From Pseudomonadales bacterium (lineage in GTDB: Bacteria > Pseudomonadota > Gammaproteobacteria > Pseudomonadales > Azotimanducaceae): 36,941 nt of DNA. A program made the translations under genes and the position numbers. Shown piece after piece: positions 23,290 to 31,646 of this stretch. The first letter of the stretch is position 1. The number at the start of each line of letters is the position of its first letter. Below the pieces are notes generated by a model that saw only the letters and a list, made by a program, of their open reading frames with translations, made no database searches and had not been told where the DNA came from. The stretch spans positions 1 to 36,941 of the forward strand of contig JADHNQ010000003.1 of the NCBI GenBank assembly GCA_016779425.1, in the 5' to 3' direction.

Positions 23290-23881
23290 CTACGACGCTC
23301 AGGCTTTCCTTGACGATTGCGGCAGCATCGTCAAGGACGTCTTCACCTGTATCCAAGCCCGCGCAGCGTTTCAAGGCAATTTCATTGCCAGCCCACAATA
23401 GGGAGGCCACGAGCCTGGGCAAGTGATTTGTTTTCGGATCTATCTGAAAGTCTGCTGCTAGGTGCTCTGTCAAAACATCTTCGTAGCCCGCATAAACAAC
23501 CAACAGGAAATTGTCATTCATCAGAGAGGAGGCAGCGCGCAGTTGTTCCCGCTTGTGCTCGCCGATACCCATGGGCAGTAAGCCAGCCAATGAGTCGGTA
23601 ATAAAAGTCCGCCAGACATCAAAGGTTGATTGTCCGTCGCTGGCTGCATCGAAGTGTTCCTTTAGATGAGCAATGGCATTCGATGCGGACGCAATTGCCA
23701 GTTCCTCCTTGTTCTTGAAATGTTTGTAGAGAGTCTGGTCATGCAAGCCCGCTTTTTCAGCCACGTCACTCAAGGTTGTGTGTTGGTAGCCTTTCGTTGC
23801 AAACAGGCGCTCGGCAGCATCAACAAGCTGTTCACGATTCTTGTTTTTCGTCTCTGTGCGCTTGGGGTATGCGATAGCCAA
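23252..23881 (-). CDS. TetR-family regulator of the transport/UGSC cluster
   Basis: 209 residues with a TetR helix-turn-helix at about 15-62 (AAERLFATKGYQHTTLSDVA, then GLHDQTLYKHFKNKEELAIA) and an unassigned effector domain. It is divergent from the MFS gene, with a perfect palindrome in the shared region (23951-23965). The DUF3604 fragment overlaps its end, so the minus-strand operon may run from TetR through to the selenoprotein. Inference: a local repressor of both the transport genes and its own operon. Confidence 0.85.
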   Translation of the reverse strand: MAIAYPKRTETKNKNREQLVDAAERLFATKGYQHTTLSDVAEKAGLHDQTLYKHFKNKEELAIASASNAIAHLKEHFDAASDGQSTFDVWRTFITDSLAGLLPMGIGEHKREQLRAASSLMNDNFLLVVYAGYEDVLTEHLAADFQIDPKTNHLPRLVASLLWAGNEIALKRCAGLDTGEDVLDDAAAIVKESLSVVDDIENTYASYIR

Positions 23882-23950
23882 TTTCAGATCCCTAAAAAAT
23901 CTGGTAGATCACCTTAATTGAACGCTTTGATTTGAACAAGACAGCAATTG

Positions 23951-23965
23951 GTGGGAGTATCCCAC
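23951..23965. promoter_or_regulatory. Palindrome in TetR/MFS divergent region
   Basis: GTGGGA-GTA-TCCCAC is a perfect 6-bp inverted repeat with a 3-bp spacer. It is flanked on the right by a CAAGTAT half-site (23977-23983) resembling the half-site of the aromatic-cluster operators. Candidate binding site for the neighbouring TetR. Confidence 0.5.
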
Positions 23966-24017
23966 ATATGTATAGTCAAGTATATTAAAGTCATCTGGTC
24001 TCGCTAGGAGTGCCTCT

Positions 24018-25361
24018 ATGACCCGTACAGTGCAAGGCGAGGTCGCATCAGTTCGAGGTCGGGATGTCGGGTTCTTGTTGTTTCTGACCTTCCTCAATGT
24101 CATCAACTATATTGACCGTCAGCTGCTGGCAGGCTTCGCCAACTGGATTGTGCCCGAACTGGAACTGAGTAATACGCAATTTGGTCTGCTTACGGGGCTT
24201 ATCTTCATATTTTTCTACGCGATTATGGGGCTGTTTATGGGGGCCTTGGCGGATCGCGTCAATCGTACTCGTCTGATTGCTTTTGGTTTAGGGCTTTGGA
24301 GCCTATTGACAGCGGTATCTGGCGCGGCCCGCGGTTTTGTTTCCCTTGCTATTCCGCGCATGTTCATCGGCGTTGGCGAATCGATTCTGACGCCGGCCAG
24401 CATCTCGCTTATTGGTGATCGATTTCCAGAGCACTGGCGTGGTCTGGCAGTGGGAGTTTTCGGTACCGGTGTGCCGATTGGCATCGCCGGTAGTATGTTT
24501 ATTGTGGCTTACCTTGAACCCTATCTAGGGTGGCGCGGCTGTTTTTATGCGCTTGGCGGACTTGGTGTTGCTTTGGCAGCAATAATGTTGCTGATCAAGG
24601 AGACACCTCGCCATCAGGTCATAACGCACACAGTGGAAACAGGCATATCGCTGCCAGCCATCATTAAGACATTGAAGACCTTGATTGCGGCCTCACCCGC
24701 GCTCGGCTACACGGTGCTCGGGTCTATTATTTTCGCCTTTGTGCTCGGTGCGGGTACCTTCGAACAGCTTTGGTTCGTAGAGGAGCGAGGCTTCGACCGG
24801 ACTGAGGTGGCCCGGATCACAGCGTGGATGGCGATTTCAGGAGGTGTGATCGGCAACTTTATCGGCGGTGTCGGCGGCGATCTCTTTTTACGTTGGACTG
24901 GTATTGGTCGACCCACTTTTTTGGCGTTGGTTATGATTATTCTTGCGCCAATTAATATTGCCTATCGACTTGTTGATGGCGATAGCATCTGGTTTCTCAT
25001 TGGAATTTTCAGTGTCTTCTTCCAGTTGGGCTGTTTCTACGGCCCAGCGTTCGCCACCATTCAGGATCTTGTTCCTGCCAACGCACGTGGAATGATGACG
25101 GGTTTTCTTGTCCTGATGATTCAACTCGCAGGAGTCGGGATAGGCGTGACCAGTGGCGGGGTGCTCATCGACTGGCTGCAGTCCTCAGGTAGTGATTCAC
25201 CTTACTCTACTGCGCTATTCATATTTACGCTGATTTCACTTCTTTCAATTCCCCTTTTCTTAATGGCCGGCCACCGCTTTGAGCGGGACAGACAGGCTGT
25301 CCAGGCGAAGTATTCTGAAAAGCTTGATTTAAATATAGTTAGCTATAATATAAAAATATAG
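24018..25361 (+). CDS. Spinster-like MFS transporter (first of two)
   Basis: 447 residues with about 12 transmembrane segments. The signatures are NYIDRQLLAGFANWIV, the loop motif GALADRVNRTRLIAFGLGLW and RMFIGVGESILTPAS. This is the Spinster-like MFS branch often found next to aromatic or terpenoid catabolic genes in marine and sphingomonad genomes. TAGGAG lies 8 nt before ATG 24018. A similar transporter lies at 34337-35641 on the other strand, sharing N.IDR.LL..F.N.IVP.L.LS and GVGESILTP. It is followed by a TonB receptor, so uptake or export of one compound across both membranes is likely. Confidence 0.88.
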   Translation: MTRTVQGEVASVRGRDVGFLLFLTFLNVINYIDRQLLAGFANWIVPELELSNTQFGLLTGLIFIFFYAIMGLFMGALADRVNRTRLIAFGLGLWSLLTAVSGAARGFVSLAIPRMFIGVGESILTPASISLIGDRFPEHWRGLAVGVFGTGVPIGIAGSMFIVAYLEPYLGWRGCFYALGGLGVALAAIMLLIKETPRHQVITHTVETGISLPAIIKTLKTLIAASPALGYTVLGSIIFAFVLGAGTFEQLWFVEERGFDRTEVARITAWMAISGGVIGNFIGGVGGDLFLRWTGIGRPTFLALVMIILAPINIAYRLVDGDSIWFLIGIFSVFFQLGCFYGPAFATIQDLVPANARGMMTGFLVLMIQLAGVGIGVTSGGVLIDWLQSSGSDSPYSTALFIFTLISLLSIPLFLMAGHRFERDRQAVQAKYSEKLDLNIVSYNIKI

Positions 25362-25370
25362 ATAACTATA
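25334..25370. repeat. AT-rich inverted repeat across MFS stop codon
   Basis: TATAGTTAGCTATA (25334-25347) and TATAGATAACTATA (25357-25370) form 14-bp arms with one mismatch around a 9-nt spacer. It overlaps the MFS stop codon and lies 48 nt before the TonB receptor start. It may be an operator for the receptor or a weak attenuator; there is no clear T-run. Confidence 0.55.
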
Positions 25371-25417
25371 ACTATGTTCTGCTGGGCTTAAGTCATGAGC
25401 TCGTAAGGAGACGTTTA

Positions 25418-27628
25418 ATGAAAAGCTTCAAGGTTGTTGTTTGTGCGTCAATATTTGCATCAGTATTTTTCATACCTGTTGTTAGTGCCGCGGAAGAAGG
25501 TGCCTCAGCGATTGAAGAGGTGGTTGTTACGGGTCTTAGGCGCGCTGAAACCGTGCTCGAAACGCCGGCATCTATAACAGCACTGGGTATGGAAGAGCTG
25601 AGTGATAAAGGCATCACAGATATAAGAGATATTCAGTACCTCGTGCCCAGTCTGCAGTTTGGCGAGTTTCTTGGTCTACGACAGGTTGCTATTAGGGGTA
25701 TCGGCCAGTTCTTAGATGCACCAGGAGTGATGGTAAGTGTTGATGGAGTCGTTCAATCCGTCGGCTCGAGCGCCGGATTGTCACAACTTGACCTAGAGAG
25801 AGTCGAAGTTCTTCGAGGCCCGCAGGGTACCTTGTATGGAAGGAATTCAACGGGCGGAGCCGTGAACTACATTACGGCGAAACCGACTGATGAAGTCGAG
25901 GGTTATGTTAAAGCAGGCTTTGCCGAGTTCGATCATTCAACGGTCGAGGGTGTCATTAGTGGCCCTATAGGGGACAGCGTTAGGTTCCGTCTGGCTGCCA
26001 ATCATCTTGATGCTGGGGAGGGTTGGATTGAAAACCTTCAGCCCGGTGAAGATGACCTGATGCAGGGTGAAAAATCGAACCTTCGCCTGACAATTGAGGC
26101 TGACCTGACAGATGATCTTTCTGCAATTCTCTCTCACGGGCGAAGTAAACAAGATGGTGTCTGGGATCACCATGCTATGGCGGTGTCACACTTCGACTTG
26201 GGTGTTGCCAGTGGTCTGCCAGCGCTAGATACTAGAACTGATCCGCCATCTACGCCCCTTTTCACGACCGAGCCTTGGAAAATGTACAGCCGTGGCCCCG
26301 TCGCAACCGATCGGGAGTATGAAAGCACCAGTCTAACGCTGATGTGGGACGTCGGTGATATTTCTATCAAGTCGATCACAGCACAGCAGGATTTCGACAA
26401 CTACTTCTTCACTTCGGCAGATGCGACCAGTATCGGACTGTTCCAGCGAAGGGCTGACCAGAAAACTCAGACCTTTACCCAAGAATTTACTGTTTCGGGT
26501 ACTAGCGGGAATTTGGATTGGATTTCTGGCCTCTACTACATGGACGACGATCGGGCGAACTACATGTTTTTTGACTTTCCGATACCAGCGCTGTTTCCAC
26601 TGCCTGTTCCAATCCAGCTTGATTTCCAGGAGCCTTACTACGACACCGAATCGCGCTCGGCTTTCTTAGACTTTACCTGGACAGCGTCAGATCGTTTGCG
26701 CTTAGGCGCAGGTATCCGCCGTACAGAGGAGGAAAAAAAGGAGGGGCACTCCTTTACGATACTAGCGCAATTTCCGGGTGGTCCGGTCCCGATTGCCCAA
26801 GTGTGCGGACCAGACTTATTTGAACAAGAGTTTGATGAGTCTGAAAACACGATCAGAACTTCAGTTGAATATGACTTGAGCGAGAGCAGCATGGGCTATG
26901 TCACATATTCTGAGGGTTTCAAAGTTGGTGGTGTAAATGGTTCAGACTGTAATCCGCCTTGGGATCCTGAAACTGTTGACGCTTATGAAATCGGCTACAA
27001 AGCTAGCTTTGGCAATGGATCAAGCAATCTGCGGATGGCGTTGTTCCATTACGACTACAGCGACTTCCAGGTTGCACAGGTCATCGGCATTCAGGGGGTT
27101 ATTACCAATGCCGGTGATGCCGAGATTGATGGCCTCGAGCTTGAGTACACTAGCGCGTTGAATGAAAACTGGAGTCTAAACGCTGCAGTGACACTACTTG
27201 ACCATCAGTACGGAACGTTCCTGAATACCGATACATTGAACGCAGGTCTTGGTGTGCAGGACAACAAAGGTAATCCACTCAGTTATGCGCCGGATACCAG
27301 CACTAATCTGGGTATTTCTTACAGCACAGTGTTGAGTGGCGGTAGTAGCGTATCCGCAAGCCTGGACGCCAGCTATCGCTCTCGGGTCTATTACCGAGAG
27401 TTTGGCAACAAGGACGACTCCACTGATCCGTATACGATCATGAATCTGAATGTGAACTGGAACAGCGCTGATGATATGTGGGGTGTTCGACTCTTTGTGC
27501 GCAATCTGACCGACGAGGATTACATCACGAATCTACAAGGGTCTAACACGACCTATGGCCGCCAAGGGTCCTGGAATATGCCAAGGCAGGCAGGCTTTGA
27601 AATCACTCGTTTCTTTGGAAGCCGATAG
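25418..27628 (+). CDS. TonB-dependent outer-membrane receptor
   Basis: 736 residues with a signal peptide (1-24, ending SAAEE), TonB-box-like IEEVVVTGLRR near 32-42, a plug domain about 45-160 (LRQVAIRGIGQFLDAPGVMV, then RVEVLRGPQGTLYGRNSTGG) and a C-terminal beta barrel (including MGYVTYSEGFKVGG and the late LFVRNLTDEDYITN). AAGGAG lies 8 nt before ATG 25418. Family members import bulky compounds. With the MFS carrier, Tat-signal hydrolase and GST-like genes this points to uptake of a hydrophobic or glycosylated organic substrate. The end overlaps the hydrolase frame; see that entry. Confidence 0.9.
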   Translation: MKSFKVVVCASIFASVFFIPVVSAAEEGASAIEEVVVTGLRRAETVLETPASITALGMEELSDKGITDIRDIQYLVPSLQFGEFLGLRQVAIRGIGQFLDAPGVMVSVDGVVQSVGSSAGLSQLDLERVEVLRGPQGTLYGRNSTGGAVNYITAKPTDEVEGYVKAGFAEFDHSTVEGVISGPIGDSVRFRLAANHLDAGEGWIENLQPGEDDLMQGEKSNLRLTIEADLTDDLSAILSHGRSKQDGVWDHHAMAVSHFDLGVASGLPALDTRTDPPSTPLFTTEPWKMYSRGPVATDREYESTSLTLMWDVGDISIKSITAQQDFDNYFFTSADATSIGLFQRRADQKTQTFTQEFTVSGTSGNLDWISGLYYMDDDRANYMFFDFPIPALFPLPVPIQLDFQEPYYDTESRSAFLDFTWTASDRLRLGAGIRRTEEEKKEGHSFTILAQFPGGPVPIAQVCGPDLFEQEFDESENTIRTSVEYDLSESSMGYVTYSEGFKVGGVNGSDCNPPWDPETVDAYEIGYKASFGNGSSNLRMALFHYDYSDFQVAQVIGIQGVITNAGDAEIDGLELEYTSALNENWSLNAAVTLLDHQYGTFLNTDTLNAGLGVQDNKGNPLSYAPDTSTNLGISYSTVLSGGSSVSASLDASYRSRVYYREFGNKDDSTDPYTIMNLNVNWNSADDMWGVRLFVRNLTDEDYITNLQGSNTTYGRQGSWNMPRQAGFEITRFFGSR

Positions 27629-27632
27629 TGGG

Positions 27633-28829
27633 TTGTCGGGTCGCCGTCAGTTCTTTAAACGTTCCGGCCAAACCCTGTTGGCGGCGGGAGCAGCGTTCCA
27701 TTCTGCTCTTGCCTTTGGGCAGCCTACGGTGAGTTCAAAATCTGACCCGCATCTTAATGTGTCCTGTCCCGGTAGGCTCGGCACTCCTGGAATGACCATG
27801 CTTGACGACAAGAGGCTTGATCCTCGGGTTCGAAAGGCCATGTCCGGAATGCCTGCTGGTGATCCCGCGGCCCTGTTGCCACAAGTGACCCTGTCATCGT
27901 CTTACGAGGAGTGCCTGCAATGGGTTGCGGCGATGGAAGAGCTGCAGAACGTGCAGAACTCAGCAATGCTCGCTGCCATGCCGGATTTCAGTGATGTCAT
28001 AACTGAAAAAAAGAGCATTACGGGCCCTGAGGGTCACGTGATTGATCTTTATATAGAAAAACCAAAAGGTGCCGACGGAACTTTACCCTGCGTTGTACAT
28101 ATACACGGTGGCGGGATGGCCTTTACGACAACACAGGCGGCAGGTGCAACCCGGTGGCGTAAAACCCTGGTTCGGCAAGGGCTAACGGTTGTTGCGGTTG
28201 AATTCAGAAATTCCGGCGGTGAACTTGGTAATCATCCGTTTCCCGCTGGTCTTGACGATTGCGCTACCGCCGTTCAATGGGTCAACAAGAACAGGTCTGT
28301 TCTCAATATTTCGTCACTTGTGTTAGCCGGGGAGTCTGGGGGCGGTAACCTTGCCATTGCTGCGGCCGTTAAGGCGAATATCGAGGGTTGGGTTGATGCC
28401 ATCGATGGTGTTTACGCAATGGCGCCCATGCTCCTTGGCTTTTACACATCTGTTCCAAGTGAGCTTTTATCCTGGCGAGAAAACGAAGGTTACCAGGGCA
28501 CGCGTGAGGTCATGCGTGCCATGACAAGGGTTTACGATCCAAATAATGAACATGAAAATAATCCAATGGCTTGGCCGTTTCACGCCAGCCTAGAAGTGCT
28601 GCAAGGATTACCGCCGCATATCATTATCAACTACGAGATGGATCTGATTCGCGATGATGGTGCGGTTTTCGCGAGGAATTTGCAGGCGGCTGGTGTAGCT
28701 GCCATTTCACGAACTGTCACGGGCGCGCCCCATGTCGCTGAGATAGCGATGCCTGATCTTATGCCTGAGCTGGTTGATGACACGATCGGTTCTATCGTTG
28801 GTTTCGCGGAAAAATTAGCACGCAGTTAA
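27633..28829 (+). CDS. HSL-type alpha/beta hydrolase with Tat signal
   Basis: About 398 residues. The first part carries a Tat-type signal, SGRRQFFKRSGQTLLAAGAA, followed by a hydrophobic stretch. The hormone-sensitive-lipase family motifs follow: HGGGMAF (oxyanion), GESGGGNLAIAAA (catalytic Ser), then IINYEMDLIRDDGAVFARNL and GAPHVAE with the catalytic Asp and His. The frame is open upstream over the TonB receptor end (to ATG 27555). The best start is TTG 27633, giving MSGRRQ, with GGAAG about 11 nt before it and 4 nt after the receptor stop. Role: ester or lactone hydrolysis in the periplasm, next to the receptor that would bring in the ester. Confidence 0.82.
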   Translation: MSGRRQFFKRSGQTLLAAGAAFHSALAFGQPTVSSKSDPHLNVSCPGRLGTPGMTMLDDKRLDPRVRKAMSGMPAGDPAALLPQVTLSSSYEECLQWVAAMEELQNVQNSAMLAAMPDFSDVITEKKSITGPEGHVIDLYIEKPKGADGTLPCVVHIHGGGMAFTTTQAAGATRWRKTLVRQGLTVVAVEFRNSGGELGNHPFPAGLDDCATAVQWVNKNRSVLNISSLVLAGESGGGNLAIAAAVKANIEGWVDAIDGVYAMAPMLLGFYTSVPSELLSWRENEGYQGTREVMRAMTRVYDPNNEHENNPMAWPFHASLEVLQGLPPHIIINYEMDLIRDDGAVFARNLQAAGVAAISRTVTGAPHVAEIAMPDLMPELVDDTIGSIVGFAEKLARS

Positions 28830-28902
28830 GTCAGAAGATCTGGATGATTAAATTTGTCGACCTAATGGGGTCGACCTCTACCGGGGTAATTTTCTATGGA
28901 CT

Positions 28903-29187
28903 ATGGACTATGGACTATGGAAATATCAGGTGGTCATTCCAGCCTGCGGGCGTCTACGCAGGTCGATTGGTCATGACGGTGGTGAGTTCGGCAATGCGCT
29001 TAAAGATGATCCGGAAGGTGGGTATCTGCCGTTCGATGAGCTGTCAGCAACGGTCATACTGAACTGGGGTGGCGCGGCTAACCGGTATGCAGCTGTCAGC
29101 ATCAAATTAGAAACCGACTTCTTCTGCGAGATACTAGGTATGTATGGCAATGAACGTTCATCCCAAGAGATAGAAAAGGATATCTGA
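28903..29187 (+). CDS. Small protein coupled to the first long GST-like gene
   Basis: 94 residues starting in a triple ATGGACT tandem repeat (28903-28924). The rest, ..EGGYLPFDELSATVILNWGG, then ANRYAAVSIKLETDFFCEIL and an NERSSQEIEKDI end, reads like coding sequence but matches no family I know. The stop overlaps the next start as TGATG (29185-29189), implying coupling. The start is uncertain because the repeat looks recent; it may be the 3' end of a broken gene. Confidence 0.4.
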   Translation: MDYGLWKYQVVIPACGRLRRSIGHDGGEFGNALKDDPEGGYLPFDELSATVILNWGGAANRYAAVSIKLETDFFCEILGMYGNERSSQEIEKDI

Positions 29188-30323
29188 TGGAACCTATTAC
29201 GTTGTACGGGGCCCCATTTTCTCTCTGGACCGGCAGGGCGCGTAGCTACCTTATCAAGGCAGGCATCCCTTATCGGGAAGAGCCTCATGCCTCACAACAT
29301 TTTTTTGACAAGGTTTTACCAAAGGCAGGTGATCGTCGTGGCATTCCGACCATCGAGCTCCCTACCGGCGATGTCATTCGAGATGGCGTTGCCATTGTCG
29401 ATCACTATGAGGCCCTAAATGGTGACGCCTTCTCGCCGAGGACCCCTCGCCAGCAGATTGCGAGTCTGCTCTTAGACGCAGTGGGGGCTGAAGGTTTCCT
29501 AAGACCCTGCATGCACTACCGGTGGAATTTTGATCAGGACAACCTCGACTTCCTTCTGTTCCACTTCCAGACCATTTTTCAGGAAGAGGATGCGGAACAG
29601 CTGGCGTTAGAGCGTATGGAGAACATCAGAAGGAATGTCAATCCGGAGTGGGGTGTGACGCCAGAGACGTATGCCTTTATTGAGGCTCACCACATGGGAA
29701 CATTAAAGAAGCTCAACGCACACTTCTCCGACCACCCTTACTTTCTAGGGAATAAACCATGCCGTGGTGATTTTGGGATGATTGCACCGCTATACGGGCA
29801 TTTGGGAAGAGATCCCGCTCCCTTGAATTTGATGCAGACGCATGCAGTTCGTTTGTTCCGGTGGGTCGAGAGAATGAATCGTCCGGAGCCGGATGTCGGT
29901 GAGTTTAAAAAGCTTGTCGCTCTGAAAAACGAAGAACTCGATTATCTTCCGAGCGATGAGGTGCCGCAGACGTTGATTGATGCGCTGAAACATTTTGCGA
30001 TTGATTTTGTCCCTGAATCAGGTGCCGCCTGCGATACTATCAATGAGTGGCTAGGCCGGAACAAATCGATTCCAGCGGGTACTGAAGCCGAGCGAACAGT
30101 GGGTTCTTGTCATTTTGAGGTTGAAGGAGTGACTTACAATACGTGGGCCCAGCCGTTTCGCTTTTACGTTCTGAAGCGAATGCAGGATGTCTATGATGGG
30201 CTGTCTGCAACGGATCAATCAAATGTAAGAGACATGCTGGACGCGTGTGACATGACTGCGCTACTTGATATGCGTTTAACCCGAGAAATGGGACGCGCCA
30301 ATAATCTCGAGGTGTGGCTCTGA
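29187..30323 (+). CDS. Long GST-like protein (first)
   Basis: 378 residues. The N-terminal 80 residues have the GST thioredoxin fold (ITLYGAPFSLWTGRARSYLI, then RGIPTIELPTGDVIRDGVAI), followed by a helical domain with PYFLGNKPCRGDFGMIAPL. The C-terminal 130 residues are an extension not typical of GSTs of 200-250. AAGGA lies 7 nt before ATG 29187, and TGATG couples it to the upstream small gene. It converges with a related long GST-like gene at 30399-31448. Function likely involves a glutathione-dependent step on the imported compound. Confidence 0.78.
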   Translation: MEPITLYGAPFSLWTGRARSYLIKAGIPYREEPHASQHFFDKVLPKAGDRRGIPTIELPTGDVIRDGVAIVDHYEALNGDAFSPRTPRQQIASLLLDAVGAEGFLRPCMHYRWNFDQDNLDFLLFHFQTIFQEEDAEQLALERMENIRRNVNPEWGVTPETYAFIEAHHMGTLKKLNAHFSDHPYFLGNKPCRGDFGMIAPLYGHLGRDPAPLNLMQTHAVRLFRWVERMNRPEPDVGEFKKLVALKNEELDYLPSDEVPQTLIDALKHFAIDFVPESGAACDTINEWLGRNKSIPAGTEAERTVGSCHFEVEGVTYNTWAQPFRFYVLKRMQDVYDGLSATDQSNVRDMLDACDMTALLDMRLTREMGRANNLEVWL

Positions 30324-30398
30324 TCGGCGATCGACCTGCGCTATCGCGCACATCCATGCCAAGCACACCGTAGTTGATAGTTATTATAGGTTTACACC

Positions 30399-31448
30399 CT
30401 AGATTTGCTTCAATATTTGTGGCTCAGCCAAATAGAAAGTCATGATGTCACTCCCAGCCATGACTGTGTCCATGCAGTCTGATCGTAATATCTCGTCTTG
30501 CACATGTAAGCGGGCTTTTTCCAAACGTTTCATGGAACGAGCAACGAAGGGGCCATGGCCAAGATCTAATTCGAAAAATTTTTGACCTTGGCCAGCGGCG
30601 GCGATGCTTGCTTCAGCGAACACATGATAACGACTGACGATGTAGTCAAAGATGGGCCACAGGGTGTCAGGGAGCTCATCGTTTTCAGTCCACTTCATAT
30701 CTATCTGAGCACCGGCCCATACTCGTGCAACGTAATCCTCGAGAAGCGTTAGGTGATCTCCGAGCCAGCTTCTAGGCTCTGGATCGAGCAGAAAATGTGC
30801 TGCGAATGGTCCCACAAGAGCAAAGTCGGCAATACATGCACGCTCACCCAATAAAAAGTTATGATCGTTGAAGTGAGCGATTAACAGTTCTAGTAGATCA
30901 GCAAAGTCGGCTTTTATGGCATGACTTTGGTCAGGTCCTGCGCCCTGAACTTCGCACGCCTTGGCACCAAATTCATTGAGCATGATTTCGCCAAATCCGG
31001 CGATTTGGCGTTCTTCCTCATGGGTAAGCTCAGTTTCAATATGCTTGCCAAGCAGCACGTTCGCACCAAACCTACGACCTGTTACGGTCACATTATCTGG
31101 ATAACACCATCGAGAGTGCAGGGCGTGCCGTGGGTACCAGTGATTGAAGAAATCTTCCAAAATAAAGCAGCTGCATCTCTGCATGGGGCTGTCTGGAACG
31201 ACGGGACAATCACTAAAACGGTCATTTAATAGAGGTCCAATGCTTATGGTGTCATTAATCATCCAGCCGTCAGGTGTTTTTAGGACCGGTATGAAGTGTG
31301 TACCAGCGCGGGTATTAATACCGTCAGTATTTTGTTGGGACTTTATCTCCCACTGATAGGGGATGTTCTGATAGCGCAATTGAGCCTCGAGCTTTCGTGT
31401 GAACATGCTCATCTCTTGGCCGATTAAAGTGTAAGTGCCTTGATACAT
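30399..31448 (-). CDS. Long GST-like protein (second, convergent paralogue)
   Basis: 349 residues with a GST-like N-terminus (TYTLIGQEMSMFTRKLEAQL, then GTHFIPVLKTPDGWMINDTI), a helical part with NFLLGERACIADFALVGPF and a long C-terminal extension ending in a hydrophobic-acidic tail. The length and the (Y/N)FLG-x(1-2)-(P/A)C..DF pattern (YFLGNKPCRGDF in the other, NFLLGERACIADF here) relate it to the protein at 29187-30323. Catalytic Ser or Cys is not obvious. It faces away from the acyl-CoA dehydrogenase. The 76 bases between the convergent pair show no strong terminator. Confidence 0.75.
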   Translation of the reverse strand: MYQGTYTLIGQEMSMFTRKLEAQLRYQNIPYQWEIKSQQNTDGINTRAGTHFIPVLKTPDGWMINDTISIGPLLNDRFSDCPVVPDSPMQRCSCFILEDFFNHWYPRHALHSRWCYPDNVTVTGRRFGANVLLGKHIETELTHEEERQIAGFGEIMLNEFGAKACEVQGAGPDQSHAIKADFADLLELLIAHFNDHNFLLGERACIADFALVGPFAAHFLLDPEPRSWLGDHLTLLEDYVARVWAGAQIDMKWTENDELPDTLWPIFDYIVSRYHVFAEASIAAAGQGQKFFELDLGHGPFVARSMKRLEKARLHVQDEILRSDCMDTVMAGSDIMTFYLAEPQILKQI

Positions 31449-31646
31449 AACTTGCTTTGCCTTGTTGATGCCGCTGTTTTTTGTTCGTGGAATAACTTAA
31501 AACCTTAACATCAATCTTCGCTCCGCCCTGATCGTCATTAATAGAATTGCCTTATCACTTAATACCGAAATGTAGTTAGACCTGAATTTTGAAATAAAGC
31601 TCAATTGCGAGCCAGTACTTGACTTTAACGGTAGAGAATTCCTCCC
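31449..31646. promoter_or_regulatory. Divergent promoter region, GST-like / acyl-CoA dehydrogenase
   Basis: This 198-bp divergent region includes GTACTTGACTTTAA (31613-31626), resembling the ATACTTGAC half-site of the operators further left. No complete palindrome is visible. The ribosome-binding site of the dehydrogenase is weak. Confidence 0.35.
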
